The position numbers were made by a program, and so were the translations under genes. This document shows positions 37,094 to 47,058 of a stretch of 64,000 nt of DNA, one piece after another. The number at the start of each line of letters is the position of its first letter. Position 1 is the stretch's first letter. Source of the DNA: Quadrisphaera sp. DSM 44207 (GTDB lineage: Bacteria; Actinomycetota; Actinomycetes; Actinomycetales; Quadrisphaeraceae); NCBI RefSeq assembly GCF_900101335.1, contig NZ_FNKA01000001.1, forward strand, positions 682,001 to 746,000, read 5' to 3'. A model generated the notes under the pieces. The model saw only the letters and a list, made by a program, of their open reading frames with translations. It made no database searches and was not told the DNA's origin.

Positions 37094-37441
37094 TCAAGCG
37101 CAGCCGGCGTCGCTGCTCGCCCCGCCGCCCCTGGCGGCGTCCACCAGCGCTCGCGCCTCGGGGCTGCGAGCGCACGCGGCCAGCTGCTCCAGCCGCTCCT
37201 CGGGGACCTCGCGCACCGCGCGGACGGCGTCCCACAGCTGGGTCGCCGTCTGCGCGAGGACGGTCCGGCCGGTGGCGCCCCCGACCGACCAGGCCGCCCC
37301 GGTGCTGGTCACGCGCGCCGGGTGCCCGGTCTCGCGCAGGAAGGCGTCGAGCACCCGGGCCGCCTGCCACCGGGCGCGGGCGCTGGACAGCTGCGGGGAC
37401 CAGGCGTCGCGCGCGACGGCGCGCCCGCACGCCCCGCACAC
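37094..37441 (-). CDS. Small hypothetical protein with N-terminal CxxC
   Basis: A 115-aa protein without a family I recognise. It begins with CGAC (Cys-x-x-Cys) directly after a GTG start, which could be half of a zinc ribbon or a redox site; there is a further Cys near residue 90 and one at the C-terminus. The rest is predicted helical, with an Arg/Ala-rich character (ARARWQAARVLDAFLRETGHP, then TATQLWDAVRAVREVPEE). It starts 24 bp after the SDR stop, so it is probably the last gene of the operon read from 42335. The SAM-riboswitch promoter overlaps its 3' end. Confidence 0.62.
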   Translation of the reverse strand: MCGACGRAVARDAWSPQLSSARARWQAARVLDAFLRETGHPARVTSTGAAWSVGGATGRTVLAQTATQLWDAVRAVREVPEERLEQLAACARSPEARALVDAARGGGASSDAGCA

Positions 37442-37465
37442 CTCAGCGCTCCCCCGTCCTGGCGG

Positions 37466-38206
37466 TCACGGCATCACGTCCCCGGAGTTCGGCCCGAGGG
37501 TCTGCCCGACGTACAGGTCGCCGCCCGGGGAGCTGGCCAGGAGCACGGCGGTGGGCGCGACCTCCTCCGGGCGGCCGAAGCGGCCCAGCGGCAGCTCGGC
37601 GCGCTTGGCCCGCTTCCAGTCCTCGGAGATGCCCGCGACCAGCGGGGTCTCCACCGGCCCCGGGGCGATGGCGTTGACGAGGACGCCGGAGCGCGCGACC
37701 TCCAGCGCGAGCGCCTTCGTGAGCCCGAGGACGCCGGCCTTGGCGGCGCTGTAGTGGGTCAGGGACTCCCCGCCCTTGATCGCCAGCTGGGAGGCGATGT
37801 TGATGACGCGGCCGTCGCCGCGCGCGACCATGCCCGGCACCACGTGCCGGCACAGCAGGAAGACCCCGGTCAGGTCGACGTCGATGGTCTGCTGCCACTG
37901 CGCCAGCGACATCTCCACCAGCGGCGCCTGGGTCAGCAGGCCCGCGGCGTTGACGAGGACGTCGGTGCGCCCCAGCTGCTCCTCGGCGGCGGCGACCGCG
38001 GCGCGCACGGCCTCCTCGTCCGAGACGTCGGCGGCCACCGACCCCGACGCCCCGAGGTCCGACGCCGCGGCCCGCGCGGCGTCGGGGTCCCGGTCGAGCA
38101 CCACGACCCGGGCCCCGGCGGCGGTGAAGGCCGCGGCGATGGCGCGGCCGATGCCGCTGGCGCCGCCGGTGACCAGGGCGGTCCGTCCGTCCAGCACCCC
38201 GCTCAC
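37466..38206 (-). CDS. SDR-family oxidoreductase (first of two adjacent copies)
   Basis: A 246-aa classical short-chain dehydrogenase. The NAD(P) motif [11 protein letters not shown] lies at residues 13-23, the NNAG-equivalent reads VNAAG near residue 85, the catalytic Ser is in NIASQLA near residue 138 and Tyr-x-x-x-Lys in YSAAK near residue 153. GFGRPEEVA-like text ([17 protein letters not shown]) is typical of the FabG-like branch. It starts at a GTG overlapping the upstream SDR stop (GTGA). The two SDRs are different enough to act on different intermediates. Confidence 0.9.
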   Translation of the reverse strand: MSGVLDGRTALVTGGASGIGRAIAAAFTAAGARVVVLDRDPDAARAAASDLGASGSVAADVSDEEAVRAAVAAAEEQLGRTDVLVNAAGLLTQAPLVEMSLAQWQQTIDVDLTGVFLLCRHVVPGMVARGDGRVINIASQLAIKGGESLTHYSAAKAGVLGLTKALALEVARSGVLVNAIAPGPVETPLVAGISEDWKRAKRAELPLGRFGRPEEVAPTAVLLASSPGGDLYVGQTLGPNSGDVMP

Positions 38207-38988
38207 GCGCGCATCCTCACGGTGAGGCCGCCGTCGACCACGACCGCCTGCCCGGTGACGTAGCCCGCCTGCGGGGAGGCGAGGAAGCGGATGACGTCCG
38301 CGACCTCCTCCGGGCGCCCGACGCGCCCCCACGGGATGTCCTCCCCGGCGCGGCGCAGCCCCTCCGGCCCGAGCGAGGTGACCGGGTCGAGCGACTGCGG
38401 GGTCTCGATCAGGCCCGGGACGACGGCGTTGACCCGGATCCCGCGCGGGGCCAGCTCGACCGCCAGGCTGCGGCACAGCCCCAGCACCCCGGCCTTGGCC
38501 GCGGCGTAGTGGGCGTGGTCCTCCCAGCCGTAGACGCCCCCGGCGATGGAGGAGACGGCGACCATGGCGCCGCCGCCGTGCATGTGCGCCGCGCACGAGC
38601 GGAACGTGCGCAGCACACCGGTCAGGTCGACCGAGAGCACGTCGTCCCACGCGGCGTCGGTCATCTCGGCCAGCGGGGCCCGGCGCAGCACACCGGCGTT
38701 GGCGACCGCGACGTCGAGGCGACCGAACTCCTCCACCGCCCGGGCGGCGAGGGCGTCCACCTGCTTGCCGACCCGGACGTCGACCTCGACCACGACGCCC
38801 CTCCCGCCCGCCGCCCGCACCCGGCGCAGCGTCTCGTGCGGGTCGTGGGGGTCGCCGGGGAAGGTCCCGATCACCGCGGCACCGCCCTCGCGGCCGTACC
38901 CGACCGCGAGGGCGCGGCCGATGCCGCTGGCCGCCCCGGTGATCACGGCGACGGGGGCGGCGCCCTGCGCTCCTGCGTCCTGGCTCAC
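38203..38988 (-). CDS. SDR-family oxidoreductase (second of two adjacent copies)
   Basis: A 261-aa classical [23 protein letters not shown] lies at about residues 17-36, VANAG near residue 96, catalytic Ser in AVSSIAGG near residue 145 and YAAAK near residue 162; the C-terminus [17 protein letters not shown] is standard. GTG start at 38988. It lies 28 bp after the MFS transporter gene and overlaps the next SDR by four bases, so it belongs to the same operon. The reaction is not predictable beyond alcohol/ketone redox. Confidence 0.9.
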   Translation of the reverse strand: MSQDAGAQGAAPVAVITGAASGIGRALAVGYGREGGAAVIGTFPGDPHDPHETLRRVRAAGGRGVVVEVDVRVGKQVDALAARAVEEFGRLDVAVANAGVLRRAPLAEMTDAAWDDVLSVDLTGVLRTFRSCAAHMHGGGAMVAVSSIAGGVYGWEDHAHYAAAKAGVLGLCRSLAVELAPRGIRVNAVVPGLIETPQSLDPVTSLGPEGLRRAGEDIPWGRVGRPEEVADVIRFLASPQAGYVTGQAVVVDGGLTVRMRA

Positions 38989-39016
38989 GGGGACCTCCTG
39001 CTCGCTGCCGCGGGTG

Positions 39017-40399
39017 TCAGCCCTGGTGGCGGATCTCGGCGACCGGCTTCGCCCAGAGCATCAGGACGCCGGAGAGGAACGTGCCGAGGGCGCCGACCCA
39101 CAGGGCCGCGGTGCCGGTCGAGGAGGCCGCTGCCAGGGCGGTGAAGAGGAACCCGCCGATGATGGTCCCCGGCTGGCTCATCGCGCCGATGATCACCGTG
39201 CCGGTGCCGCGGCAGTCCGCCGGGTAGCACTCCCCCATGTAGAACAGGATCGCGGCGTAGGGCCCGACCAGGAAGAACAGCCCGACGGCGTAGGTCACCA
39301 CGATGAGCGCCGGGGTGGACACCAGCGGCGAGAGCATCGCGGCGAACGCGACGCCGGAGACCATCCAGCCGATGACGATGGTCCGCTTGCGCCCGATCCG
39401 GTCGCCCAGCCAGCCGTGGAAGACGTAGCCGAAGTAGGCACCCAGGTTGATGATGACCAGCATCCAGAACGCGGCGCTGAGCTCCACGCCCTTGGCGTTG
39501 GCCAGGATCGAGCTGCCCAGGACGCTGAAGATGTTGATGCCGAAGAAGTTGACGATCCACGCCAGGGACAGCACCACCGTGTTGCGGCGCAGCCCGGGCC
39601 CGAAGATGCGCGCCAGCGGCGACTCCTCCGAGACCTCGAGGCCGTGCTCGGCGGCGAGGGTGCTCGCCTCGGCGGCCTGGCCGGCCCTCCTCATCTGCTG
39701 CAGGCGGTGCTGCAGCTCGAACTGCGGCGTCTCGCGCAGCTTCCTGCCGATGACGACGACGAGCACCAGCGCCGGGACGGTGGCGACGAGGTAGAGAGCG
39801 CGCCAGCCGAGGGGCTCCAGGAGCACCAGCGCCAGGGCGCTGGCGAGCAGGAAGCCCAGCGGCCACCCGCCCTGGACCCACGCGTAGTAGAAGCCGCGCC
39901 GCTCGCGCTTGCGGCGGTCCTCGGTGACCGAGAAGACCTCGTTGAGGTAGGTGGCGTTCACCGACTGCTCGGAGAAGCCCAGGCCGCCGAGCGAGCGGAT
40001 CGCGACCATCGCCGCGTTGCTGACGAGCCCGAGCCGGGCCGGGATGAGGGCGGTGAGCACCGAGGCCACCGCCGTGCCGCCGATCGTCAGCATCATGCCG
40101 CGGCGCCGGCCGAGGCGGTCGATGACCGGGCCCACGCCGAACGCGACGACCGCGGTGCCCACGGCGATGAGCGTGTTGATCAGGTAGGACTGCTCGGGTG
40201 TCCAGCCGAAGTCCTCGGTCATCGCCGGCAGCAGGGTGCCGAAGAGGCCGTAGTCGAACACCGCGACGGTCCAGGCCAGCAGGGCCAGGACCATCGCGAG
40301 GTTGGTCTCGCGGGCGGTGAAGCTGGGGAACCGCCGCGTCCCCGCGACCTCCTCGGGCAGGTGCCCGACCGCTGACGGGGTCCCCTCGCCGTCCCTCAC
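39017..40399 (-). CDS. MFS transporter, sugar/aromatic-acid:proton symporter-like
   Basis: A 460-aa, twelve-helix carrier. Family marks are the loop-2/3 motif [15 protein letters not shown] near residue 90 and the equivalent [17 protein letters not shown] near residue 335, both matching the D-R-x-G-R-R/K signature. A central cytoplasmic loop of about 60 residues separates the two halves. It probably imports the compound degraded by the surrounding operon. Start GTG 40399 is 2 bases after the deacetylase stop, so translation is coupled. The first 35 residues are a hydrophilic extension. Confidence 0.9.
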   Translation of the reverse strand: MRDGEGTPSAVGHLPEEVAGTRRFPSFTARETNLAMVLALLAWTVAVFDYGLFGTLLPAMTEDFGWTPEQSYLINTLIAVGTAVVAFGVGPVIDRLGRRRGMMLTIGGTAVASVLTALIPARLGLVSNAAMVAIRSLGGLGFSEQSVNATYLNEVFSVTEDRRKRERRGFYYAWVQGGWPLGFLLASALALVLLEPLGWRALYLVATVPALVLVVVIGRKLRETPQFELQHRLQQMRRAGQAAEASTLAAEHGLEVSEESPLARIFGPGLRRNTVVLSLAWIVNFFGINIFSVLGSSILANAKGVELSAAFWMLVIINLGAYFGYVFHGWLGDRIGRKRTIVIGWMVSGVAFAAMLSPLVSTPALIVVTYAVGLFFLVGPYAAILFYMGECYPADCRGTGTVIIGAMSQPGTIIGGFLFTALAAASSTGTAALWVGALGTFLSGVLMLWAKPVAEIRHQG

Positions 40400-40401
40400 G
40401 G

Positions 40402-41286
40402 TCAGCCCCCGCTCCGGGGGTTCTTCGCGAGGAAGTCGTCGGCGATCTCGTCGAAGGTCAGCCAGCGCACGCCCTCGTGGCCGTTCACGTGCTCGATCAG
40501 GCGCTCGAGCATGAGCAGCACCTGGGGGCGCCCCGCGACGTCGGGGTGGATGGTGATCGGGAAGACCGCGTCGTCCATCTCGCGGTGGACCCAGTCGAAC
40601 TGGTCCTGCCACATCTCGCCGAGGTGGCGGGGGCTGACGAAGCCGTGGGAGTTCGGGCTGGTCTTGACGAACATCATCGGCGGCAGGTCGTCGAGGTACC
40701 AGCTCGCCGGGATCTCGACGAGGTCGGTCTCCCGCCCGCGCACCAGCGGCTCCATCCACTCCGACGCCCTCTTGTCGTAGTCGATCGGAGTCCACGAGTC
40801 CCCCACCCGCACGTAGTAGGGGCTGAAGTCGTCGTGCATGAGGGAGTGGTCGTACTTGATGCCCCGCTCGAGCAGCAGCTCGTTGGTGACGGGCGAGAAC
40901 TCCCACCACGGGGCCACGTAGCCGGTCGGGCGGCGCCCGGTGCGCTCCTCGACCAGGCCGATGCAGCGGTCGAGGACCTCGGTCTCCTGCTCGCGGCTCA
41001 TCGCGGTCGGGTTCTCGTGGGAGTACCCGTGCACGCCGACCTCGTGGCCGGCGGCGACGACCGCGTCGGTCAGGTCGGGGAAGGTCTCGATCGAGTGCCC
41101 GGGGATGAACCACGTGGTGGTCAGGCCGTACCGCTCGAACAGCCGCAGCAGCCTCGGGCCGCCGACCTCCCCGGCGAACAGACCGCGGGAGATGTCGCCC
41201 GGCGAGTCCTGGCCGCCGTAGGAGCCGAGCCAGCCCGCGACGGCGTCGACGTCGACGCCGAGGGCCACCTTGATGTCCTTCGCCAT
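40402..41286 (-). CDS. Polysaccharide-deacetylase-fold hydrolase, PgdA/cyclic-imidase type
   Basis: A 294-aa NodB-fold metal hydrolase. The N-terminus [18 protein letters not shown] and [20 protein letters not shown], then [11 protein letters not shown] near residue 87 (metal His pair), [20 protein letters not shown] and [12 protein letters not shown], mark the subgroup that, as I recall, holds Helicobacter PgdA (HP0310) and the Pseudomonas putida cyclic imide hydrolase of nearly the same length. Intracellular (no signal peptide) and next to an asparaginase and a permease, so hydrolysis of a small cyclic imide or amide is more likely than peptidoglycan deacetylation. ATG 41286 follows AGAGGAACG. 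Confidence 0.82.
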   Translation of the reverse strand: MAKDIKVALGVDVDAVAGWLGSYGGQDSPGDISRGLFAGEVGGPRLLRLFERYGLTTTWFIPGHSIETFPDLTDAVVAAGHEVGVHGYSHENPTAMSREQETEVLDRCIGLVEERTGRRPTGYVAPWWEFSPVTNELLLERGIKYDHSLMHDDFSPYYVRVGDSWTPIDYDKRASEWMEPLVRGRETDLVEIPASWYLDDLPPMMFVKTSPNSHGFVSPRHLGEMWQDQFDWVHREMDDAVFPITIHPDVAGRPQVLLMLERLIEHVNGHEGVRWLTFDEIADDFLAKNPRSGG

Positions 41287-41336
41287 GGAGCGTTCCTCTC
41301 TCTCGCGCCTGTCGTGCCTGTCGTGCGCTTCGGGGG

Positions 41337-42335
41337 TCACCACAGGGCCAGCACGGCCCGGAGGCGGTCGGGGTCGTCGGTCGTGGCCAGCAGCGCGGCG
41401 AGCAGGACGACGGCCTGCAGGGTGCGCAGCCGGGTCAGCGGCACGGCGCCGGCGGCCACGAGGTCCGCGCCCCCGCCGCCGCCGTACGCGGGCGCGACCG
41501 GCCCGGCGTGCACCCGCGTGGTGACGGCGACGAGGACGCCGCGGTCCGCGACGTCGGCGACGGCCGCCACCAGGGCGGGGTTGGCGTTGCCGGCGCCGGT
41601 GCCCTCGAGGACCACGGCGCGCGCGCCGGCGTCCACCGCGGCGCGCAGCAGGGCGCCGTCCGCGCCGGGGTAGCTGGGCACGACGTCGACGCGGACCCCG
41701 TCGAGGTCCAGCTCGCGGCCGGTCAGGCCCGTGGCGCGCAGCCGCTCGGCCTCGGCGTCGGCCAGGCCGCGCAGCGGGACGAAGGCGCCCCCGGTGACGT
41801 GCCCCAGCGGGCCGGCCTCGGGGTGCGCGAACGCCGCGGTGCGCGCGGTGTGGACCTTCTGGGTGCCCGTGGCCGGCAGCACCTCCCCGTCGAAGACCAC
41901 CAGGGCGCCCAGGCCGCGGGCCTGCGGGCTGGCCGCCACGGCGACGGCGTCGGTGAGGTTGCGCGGCCCGTCGGCGTCCTCGACGTCCGCCGCGCGCATG
42001 GCGCCGGTGAGGACGAGGGGGCGCGGGTCGTCGTGGACGAGGTGAGCCAGCAGGGCGCTGGCCTCGAGGGTGTCGGAGCCGTGGGTGACGACGACGCCGA
42101 GCACGTCCGGGTCGCCCAGCGCCGCCTCGGCGCGGGCGACGAGGCGGGCGATGTCGACGGGACCGAGGGCGAAGGAGCTGCGCCGGTCCGCCTCGACGCC
42201 GACCAGCTCGACGCCCTCGGGGGCGCGCGCGGTCCGCAGGAGGACGTCGACCGGGTCCTCGGCGCGCGTGACGCCGTCCGCGCCGGTGCGGGACGCGATC
42301 GTCCCTCCGGTGGACACCACGACGACCCGGGCCAC
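41337..42335 (-). CDS. Type I/II L-asparaginase-family amidohydrolase
   Basis: Hydrolyses an amide side chain to acid and ammonia. It is 332 aa. The first catalytic Thr is in [13 protein letters not shown] near residue 12 and the second set in [15 protein letters not shown] near residue 87 (normally HGTDTME; Ser replaces the first Thr here). [22 protein letters not shown] and [10 protein letters not shown] support the family. Being the promoter-proximal gene of an operon with an imidase-like enzyme, it may act on the half-amide released by ring opening rather than on asparagine itself. GTG 42335 has GGAGG upstream; two operator palindromes begin 15 bp upstream of the start. Confidence 0.85.
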   Translation of the reverse strand: MARVVVVSTGGTIASRTGADGVTRAEDPVDVLLRTARAPEGVELVGVEADRRSSFALGPVDIARLVARAEAALGDPDVLGVVVTHGSDTLEASALLAHLVHDDPRPLVLTGAMRAADVEDADGPRNLTDAVAVAASPQARGLGALVVFDGEVLPATGTQKVHTARTAAFAHPEAGPLGHVTGGAFVPLRGLADAEAERLRATGLTGRELDLDGVRVDVVPSYPGADGALLRAAVDAGARAVVLEGTGAGNANPALVAAVADVADRGVLVAVTTRVHAGPVAPAYGGGGGADLVAAGAVPLTRLRTLQAVVLLAALLATTDDPDRLRAVLALW

Positions 42336-42349
42336 TCCGCCTCCACGAG

Positions 42350-42371
42350 CAAAGGTTTGCACAAACGTTTG
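42350..42371. promoter_or_regulatory. Pair of LacI-type operator palindromes
   Basis: CAAAGGTTTG (42350-42359) and CAAACGTTTG (42362-42371) lie in tandem, 12 bp centre to centre. The second is a perfect palindrome with the central CG typical of LacI/GalR operators. They lie in the 153-bp divergent region between the asparaginase operon and the LacI-family gene, so that regulator is the obvious ligand. Confidence 0.75.
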
Positions 42372-42488
42372 GCCGCGCACACTAGAGGTGGGAGGAGGTC
42401 ACCCGTCAAGAGGTGGCCCCGAGATCGGCACCAGCCGTTACCGTGGCGCGGCAGATGGCGGCATGGGACGGGCGGGAGGTGGTGCGCC

Positions 42489-43595
42489 GTGGCGGCAGGG
42501 GGGCCCGGCGGCGGCCGGTCCCCGGCGGTGGTGACGCTGCAGATGCTCGCGGACGAGCTGGGGCTGCACGTGTCCACCGTCTCCCGCGTGCTCAACGGCC
42601 GGTACGGCGCGACCGGGGCCGGCAGCGAGACGGTCGCGCGCATCCGCCGCCTGGCGCAGGAGCGCGGCTACCGGCCGAACCCCCACGCGACGAGCCTGCG
42701 CACGCGGCGCAGCCACCTCGTCGGGGTGCTCGTCCCCCGCCTCGCGGACATCGTGCTCGCCACGATCTACGAGGGCGTCGAGGAGGCCGCGACCGCCCTC
42801 GGCTACTCGACGTTCGTCACCAACTCCCGCGACGAGCCGGAGCTGCAGCGGGCCAAGACGGAGATGATGCTCTCCCGCCGCGTCGACGGGATGGTCTTCG
42901 GCGACGCCCGCTCCGACGCCCGCTTCGTCGACGAGCTCGCCGCCCGGGGCGTGCCGTTCGTGCTGACCAACCGGCGCGCCGGCGACCACCCGTCGGCCAC
43001 CTGCGACGACTACGACGGCGGCCGGCAGGTGGCCCGCCACCTGCTCGAGCTCGGCCACGAGCGGGTCGCCGTCCTGGCCGGGGAGCCCTACGCCAGCACC
43101 GGCATCGACCGCACCCGCGGCTGCCTGGACGGGCTGCGCGAGGGCGGGGTCGACGTGCCCGCGGCCTGGGTCGTGCACTCGCCGTTCGACGCCGCCGGCG
43201 GCCGGGCCGCCGCCGAGCAGGTGCTCGCTGGTCCCGAGCGGCCCACCGCCGTCTTCGCCGTCAACGACTTCGCCGCGATCGGCGCGATGGGCGCCCTGCG
43301 CGACCGCCACCTGCAGGCCGGCGAGGACGTCGCCGTGGTGGGCTTCAACGACACCCCGCTGGCGCGGCAGCTGCCGATCCCCCTGACCTCGGTGCGCTCG
43401 CCCGTGCGGGAGATGGGGCGGGAGGCGATGCAGCTGCTGCACCGCCTGCTCGCGGGCGAGGCGGTGCAGTCGCTGCTGCTGCCGCCGCGGCTGGTGGTGC
43501 GGGCCTCCTCGGCCGGGCACCTGGGCGACCCCGCGGTCGTGGAGGCCCCCGCCCTCACCCGTCGTGCAGGGCCAGCGCCAGCCGGCAGCAGGTGA
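42489..43595 (+). CDS. LacI-family transcriptional regulator
   Basis: A 368-aa regulator. The helix-turn-helix is at about residues 16-37 (LQMLADELGLHVSTVSRVLNG), with the hinge segment ERGYRPNPHATSLRTRRS that inserts into the operator minor groove. The effector domain resembles periplasmic sugar-binding proteins: VGVLVPRLADIVLATIYEGVEEAA, LARRVDG-type loop and CDDYDGGRQVARHLLELGHERVAVLAG. GTG 42489 follows GGGAGGTGG. It is divergent from the asparaginase/imidase operon and most likely represses it until the substrate, or an intermediate, appears. Confidence 0.9.
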   Translation: MAAGGPGGGRSPAVVTLQMLADELGLHVSTVSRVLNGRYGATGAGSETVARIRRLAQERGYRPNPHATSLRTRRSHLVGVLVPRLADIVLATIYEGVEEAATALGYSTFVTNSRDEPELQRAKTEMMLSRRVDGMVFGDARSDARFVDELAARGVPFVLTNRRAGDHPSATCDDYDGGRQVARHLLELGHERVAVLAGEPYASTGIDRTRGCLDGLREGGVDVPAAWVVHSPFDAAGGRAAAEQVLAGPERPTAVFAVNDFAAIGAMGALRDRHLQAGEDVAVVGFNDTPLARQLPIPLTSVRSPVREMGREAMQLLHRLLAGEAVQSLLLPPRLVVRASSAGHLGDPAVVEAPALTRRAGPAPAGSR

Positions 43596-43609
43596 GCGCC
43601 GAGCGGGCC

Positions 43610-44839
43610 TCACACCTTGGCGGTGCGCACCGTGCCGGTGCGGGTCTGGACCACCCCGGCGGCGAGCCCGAGCAGCAGGACGACGATGAGCAGGGCGAGC
43701 GTCGTCGTCGCTCGCAGGTCCAGGGCCGTCACCGCCGCCACCGCCAGCACCGCCGCTCCCGGCCACGCCAGCGCCGCCCGCACCTGCCGGGTCAGCACCG
43801 CCTGCATCACCGCGGCGCTGAGCAGGTACACCGCCAGGCCCGCGCCCAGGACCGCCCGGGTGCTGGCCACCAGGTGGCCCTCGGGGGAGTACAGCACCGC
43901 GTGCTCCAGGCCCACCGCCACCACCGCCAGCCCGACCGCCAGGGGCATGTGGATGTAGACGTAGAAGTCGTGCACCCCGTGGCGGGTGGTGGCCCGCCCG
44001 GCCCGCTCGTCCCCCTCCTCCTCCTCCACCAGCCGCCGCTTGGCGGCGCCGCCGGCGAAGTCGAAGTACAGCCACCACATCGTCACGGCCACGACGAAGG
44101 CGAGGGCCGCGGCGAGGACGATCGAGGGCTCCCACCCGCCGTCGTGCACGGCCGTGCCGATGCCGACCACGGACTCGCCGAGCACGAGGATGACCAGCAG
44201 CGCGAAGCGCTCCGGCAGGTGCTCGCTGTGCAGGGGCACGCCGTCCTCGACGCGCGCGGCGACGGCGGGGCCGACCAGGTCCACCGCGATGCCGACGCCC
44301 CACAGCACGAAGCGCAGCGGCTCGTCCACGAAGATCGACGCCGACCAGATCGCCGCGCCGGCCGCGTGCCCGAGCAGGTAGGGCCGGATGCTCGCGCGGG
44401 CGGCGGGCACGTGCCGCCAGGCCCGGACGTAGCCGAGGACCAGCATCCCCCGCACCAGCACGTACCCGAGGGCGAACCAGTGCCCCGTGGCGCCGTCGGC
44501 CTCGTCCGCGCTGGCCGCCATCGCCACCACGCCGGCCATCGAGGCCAGGGTGAGCAGCCGGAAGACCACGTCGTCGGTGTCGAAGCGGTTGCCGTGCAGC
44601 GTCACGCTCGCCCAGGTCCACCACCCGACGACCATCAGCCCCACGAACTCCCGCGCACCGACCCAGCTCTCGTCCGCCGCGAGCACGTCGGCGCAGCTGG
44701 CGACGAAGAAGACGAACGCGAGGTCGAAGAACAGCTCGAGCCGGCTCGCGCTGCGCTCGGTGTCCTGGTTCAGGTCCGGCGGGCGGACCAGCTGCTGCTG
44801 CTCCTGCTCCTGGACGTCGAGCGGTCGCTCGTCAGGCAC
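43610..44839 (-). CDS. Low temperature requirement protein A (LtrA) family membrane protein
   Basis: A 409-aa polytopic protein with about ten to twelve helices. The family signature SRLELFFDLAFVFF near residue 37 and the conserved HLPERFALLVILVLGESVVGIG in the middle are diagnostic for LtrA, first described in Listeria cold growth; the biochemical function is unknown. A longer frame exists, but GTG 44839 is preferred because GGGGAGG lies eight bases upstream. A Glu-rich loop (VEEEEGDE) sits between helices near residue 265. It is convergent with the LacI gene, with 14 bp between the stops. Confidence 0.85.
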   Translation of the reverse strand: MPDERPLDVQEQEQQQLVRPPDLNQDTERSASRLELFFDLAFVFFVASCADVLAADESWVGAREFVGLMVVGWWTWASVTLHGNRFDTDDVVFRLLTLASMAGVVAMAASADEADGATGHWFALGYVLVRGMLVLGYVRAWRHVPAARASIRPYLLGHAAGAAIWSASIFVDEPLRFVLWGVGIAVDLVGPAVAARVEDGVPLHSEHLPERFALLVILVLGESVVGIGTAVHDGGWEPSIVLAAALAFVVAVTMWWLYFDFAGGAAKRRLVEEEEGDERAGRATTRHGVHDFYVYIHMPLAVGLAVVAVGLEHAVLYSPEGHLVASTRAVLGAGLAVYLLSAAVMQAVLTRQVRAALAWPGAAVLAVAAVTALDLRATTTLALLIVVLLLGLAAGVVQTRTGTVRTAKV

Positions 44840-44965
44840 TGGTCGTCCTCCCCGCGCAGCGGTGGTCACCCGGGTCCTGCCCGGCAGGCGGCCTGGTCCT
44901 ACCCATGACCACCGCCGGCAACCAGCCGGGGACGGCGGTGTCGGGGCGCGGGGCCCCGCCGGCCG

Positions 44966-45253
44966 TCAGTACCCGCCGGCGGGGGCGAGGAGCGCGAGCA
45001 GGCCGACGCCGACGGCGAGCGTGCCGGCCGTGGCGACGTCCACGGCCCGCGAGCGCACCGCCAGCGGCCCGGCGCTGACCACCGGCAGGACGGCGCGCGC
45101 GACCGCGACGCCGGCGAGGGTGGCCGCGAGCACCAGCCCGCCGACGCGGAACCACACCAGCGCGCCGGTGAGCGCCGCGAGGAGGATCCCCGCGGCCAGC
45201 CAGACCAGGGGCCCCGCGCGCCGGCGCGGAGGAGCCGGGACGGGCTGCTGCAC
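44966..45253 (-). CDS. DUF3017 small membrane protein
   Basis: A 95-aa protein with three helices. The conserved actinobacterial core [11 protein letters not shown] near residue 63, between helices two and three, identifies DUF3017; these genes usually lie beside folD or purH, and purH is one gene away here. Function is unknown. GTG 45253 has TAGCCT ending 6 nt upstream on the minus strand, so it is probably leaderless. A GC palindrome about 20 bp beyond its stop may terminate it. Confidence 0.82.
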   Translation of the reverse strand: MQQPVPAPPRRRAGPLVWLAAGILLAALTGALVWFRVGGLVLAATLAGVAVARAVLPVVSAGPLAVRSRAVDVATAGTLAVGVGLLALLAPAGGY

Positions 45254-45336
45254 CGGGGAAGGCTATCCGCGCCCGAACGGGTGGCGGTGCGCCGCGCCGG
45301 GGTTGCGGCGCGGCTGGCAGGGGTAGGTGCCCGCCC

Positions 45337-47013
45337 GTGCCGCGCACGAGCTCCCGACGCCGAGGGCGTCCGACCGTCGACGACCTGAGCCGCATCGCCG
45401 CGGAGCGCTTCGGCTGGCAGCAGCTGCGCCCGGGGCAGCGGGAGGCGGTCGAGCACCTGGTCACCGGGCAGGACGTGCTGGCGATCCTGCCGACCGGCCA
45501 GGGCAAGTCCGCGATCTACCAGGTGACGGCCCTGGCCACCGACGGGCCGACCGTGGTGGTCTCCCCGCTCATCGCCCTGCAGGCCGACCAGGTCGCCTCC
45601 CTGGAGCGCACCGGGACGCAGGACGCGGTGGTGGTCAACTCCTCGCGCACCCGGGCGCAGAACGAGGCGGCGTGGGAGGCGCTGGAGTCCGGGGCCGCCG
45701 AGTTCGTCTTCCTGGCCCCCGAGCAGCTGGCGCACGATGACGTCGTCGAGCGCCTGCGCGCCGTCGGGCCCTCGCTGTTCGTCGTCGACGAGGCGCACTG
45801 CGTCTCGGCGTGGGGCCACGACTTCCGGCCCGACTACCTGCGCCTGGGCGACGTCGTGGACCGCCTCGGCCACCCTCCGACCGTGGCGCTGACGGCGACG
45901 GCGTCCCCGCCGGTGCGCGACGAGATCCTGTCCCGGCTGCGGATGCGGGACGCCCACGTGGTCGTGAGCGGCTTCGACCGGCCCAACATCCACCTGGAGG
46001 TCCAGCGGGTCCTCGACGACGCGACCAAGCGGGCGGAGGTCGTGCTGCGCGCGGCGACCTCGGCCAAGCCGGGCCTGGTGTACGTGGCCACCCGCAAGGA
46101 CGCCGAGGCCTACGCCGACGAGCTGGCCGACCTCGGCCTGGACGTCGAGGCCTACCACGCGGGCATGTCCGGCGCCGACCGCGACTGGGTGCACGAGGCG
46201 TTCCTGCTCGGGGACCTCGACGTCGTCGTCGCGACGTCCGCGTTCGGGATGGGCATCGACAAGCCGGACGTGCGCTTCGTGCTGCACGCCTCCGTCACCG
46301 ACTCCCTGGACTCCTACTACCAGGAGGTCGGGCGCGCCGGCCGGGACGGGGAGCCGTCGCTGGCCGCGCTGGTCTACCGCCCGGAGGACCTGGGGCTGCA
46401 GCGCTTCCTCTCCTCCGGCGGGCCGGACCCGCTCGTGCTCGCGGCCGTGGCCGCCGCCGTCCGCGACGCCGCCGGGCCCGTTCCCGCCGAGGACCTGCGC
46501 CACGAGTTCGACCTCAGCGCCGCGAGGGTGACGGGCGCGATCAACCTGCTCGAGGAGGCCGGCGCCGTCGTCGCCGACGGCGAGCGCGGGACGCTGGCCT
46601 GGGCGCAGGACGAGCGGCCCGTCGGCCGTGCCGTCGAGGACGCCGTGGAGGTCGCCGAGGCCCGCCAGCGCCTGGAGCGCACGCGGCTGGAGATGGTGCG
46701 CGGCTACGCCGAGACCACCGGGTGCCGGCGCCGGTTCCTGCTGGGCTACTTCGGCGAGGACGTGCCCCGGCCGTGCGGGAACTGCGACGCCTGCCGCTCG
46801 GGCAGCGCGGCCGAGGCCGCCGCGCAGGTCGAGACCTCCGAGGACGCCGCCGCCTGGCCGGTGGGCGCCCGGGTCGTGCACAGGGCCTGGGGCCCCGGCG
46901 TCGTGATGCGCCCGGAGGGCGACCGGATCACGGTGCTGTTCGAGCAGGAGGGCTACAAGACCCTCGCGCTGCGGGCGATCCGCGAGCACGCCCTGCTCCA
47001 GCGCGCCTCCTGA
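45337..47013 (+). CDS. recQ: ATP-dependent DNA helicase RecQ
   Basis: A 3'-5' DNA helicase for recombination and fork repair. It is 558 aa. Helicase motifs are ordered: LRPGQREAV (motif 0), Walker [14 protein letters not shown] near residue 52, [17 protein letters not shown]-box [19 protein letters not shown] near residue 149, LTATASPPV, then [22 protein letters not shown] and [10 protein letters not shown]. The RQC zinc site is [11 protein letters not shown] with CGNCDAC near residue 480. There is no HRDC domain; instead a short beta-rich tail ([20 protein letters not shown]) closes the protein, a known short-form architecture. Confidence 0.93.
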   Translation: MPRTSSRRRGRPTVDDLSRIAAERFGWQQLRPGQREAVEHLVTGQDVLAILPTGQGKSAIYQVTALATDGPTVVVSPLIALQADQVASLERTGTQDAVVVNSSRTRAQNEAAWEALESGAAEFVFLAPEQLAHDDVVERLRAVGPSLFVVDEAHCVSAWGHDFRPDYLRLGDVVDRLGHPPTVALTATASPPVRDEILSRLRMRDAHVVVSGFDRPNIHLEVQRVLDDATKRAEVVLRAATSAKPGLVYVATRKDAEAYADELADLGLDVEAYHAGMSGADRDWVHEAFLLGDLDVVVATSAFGMGIDKPDVRFVLHASVTDSLDSYYQEVGRAGRDGEPSLAALVYRPEDLGLQRFLSSGGPDPLVLAAVAAAVRDAAGPVPAEDLRHEFDLSAARVTGAINLLEEAGAVVADGERGTLAWAQDERPVGRAVEDAVEVAEARQRLERTRLEMVRGYAETTGCRRRFLLGYFGEDVPRPCGNCDACRSGSAAEAAAQVETSEDAAAWPVGARVVHRAWGPGVVMRPEGDRITVLFEQEGYKTLALRAIREHALLQRAS

Positions 47014-47058
47014 CCCCTAGGGCCCGCCGCGCGGGCGGGGCGGTCAGTGGCGGGGCGG

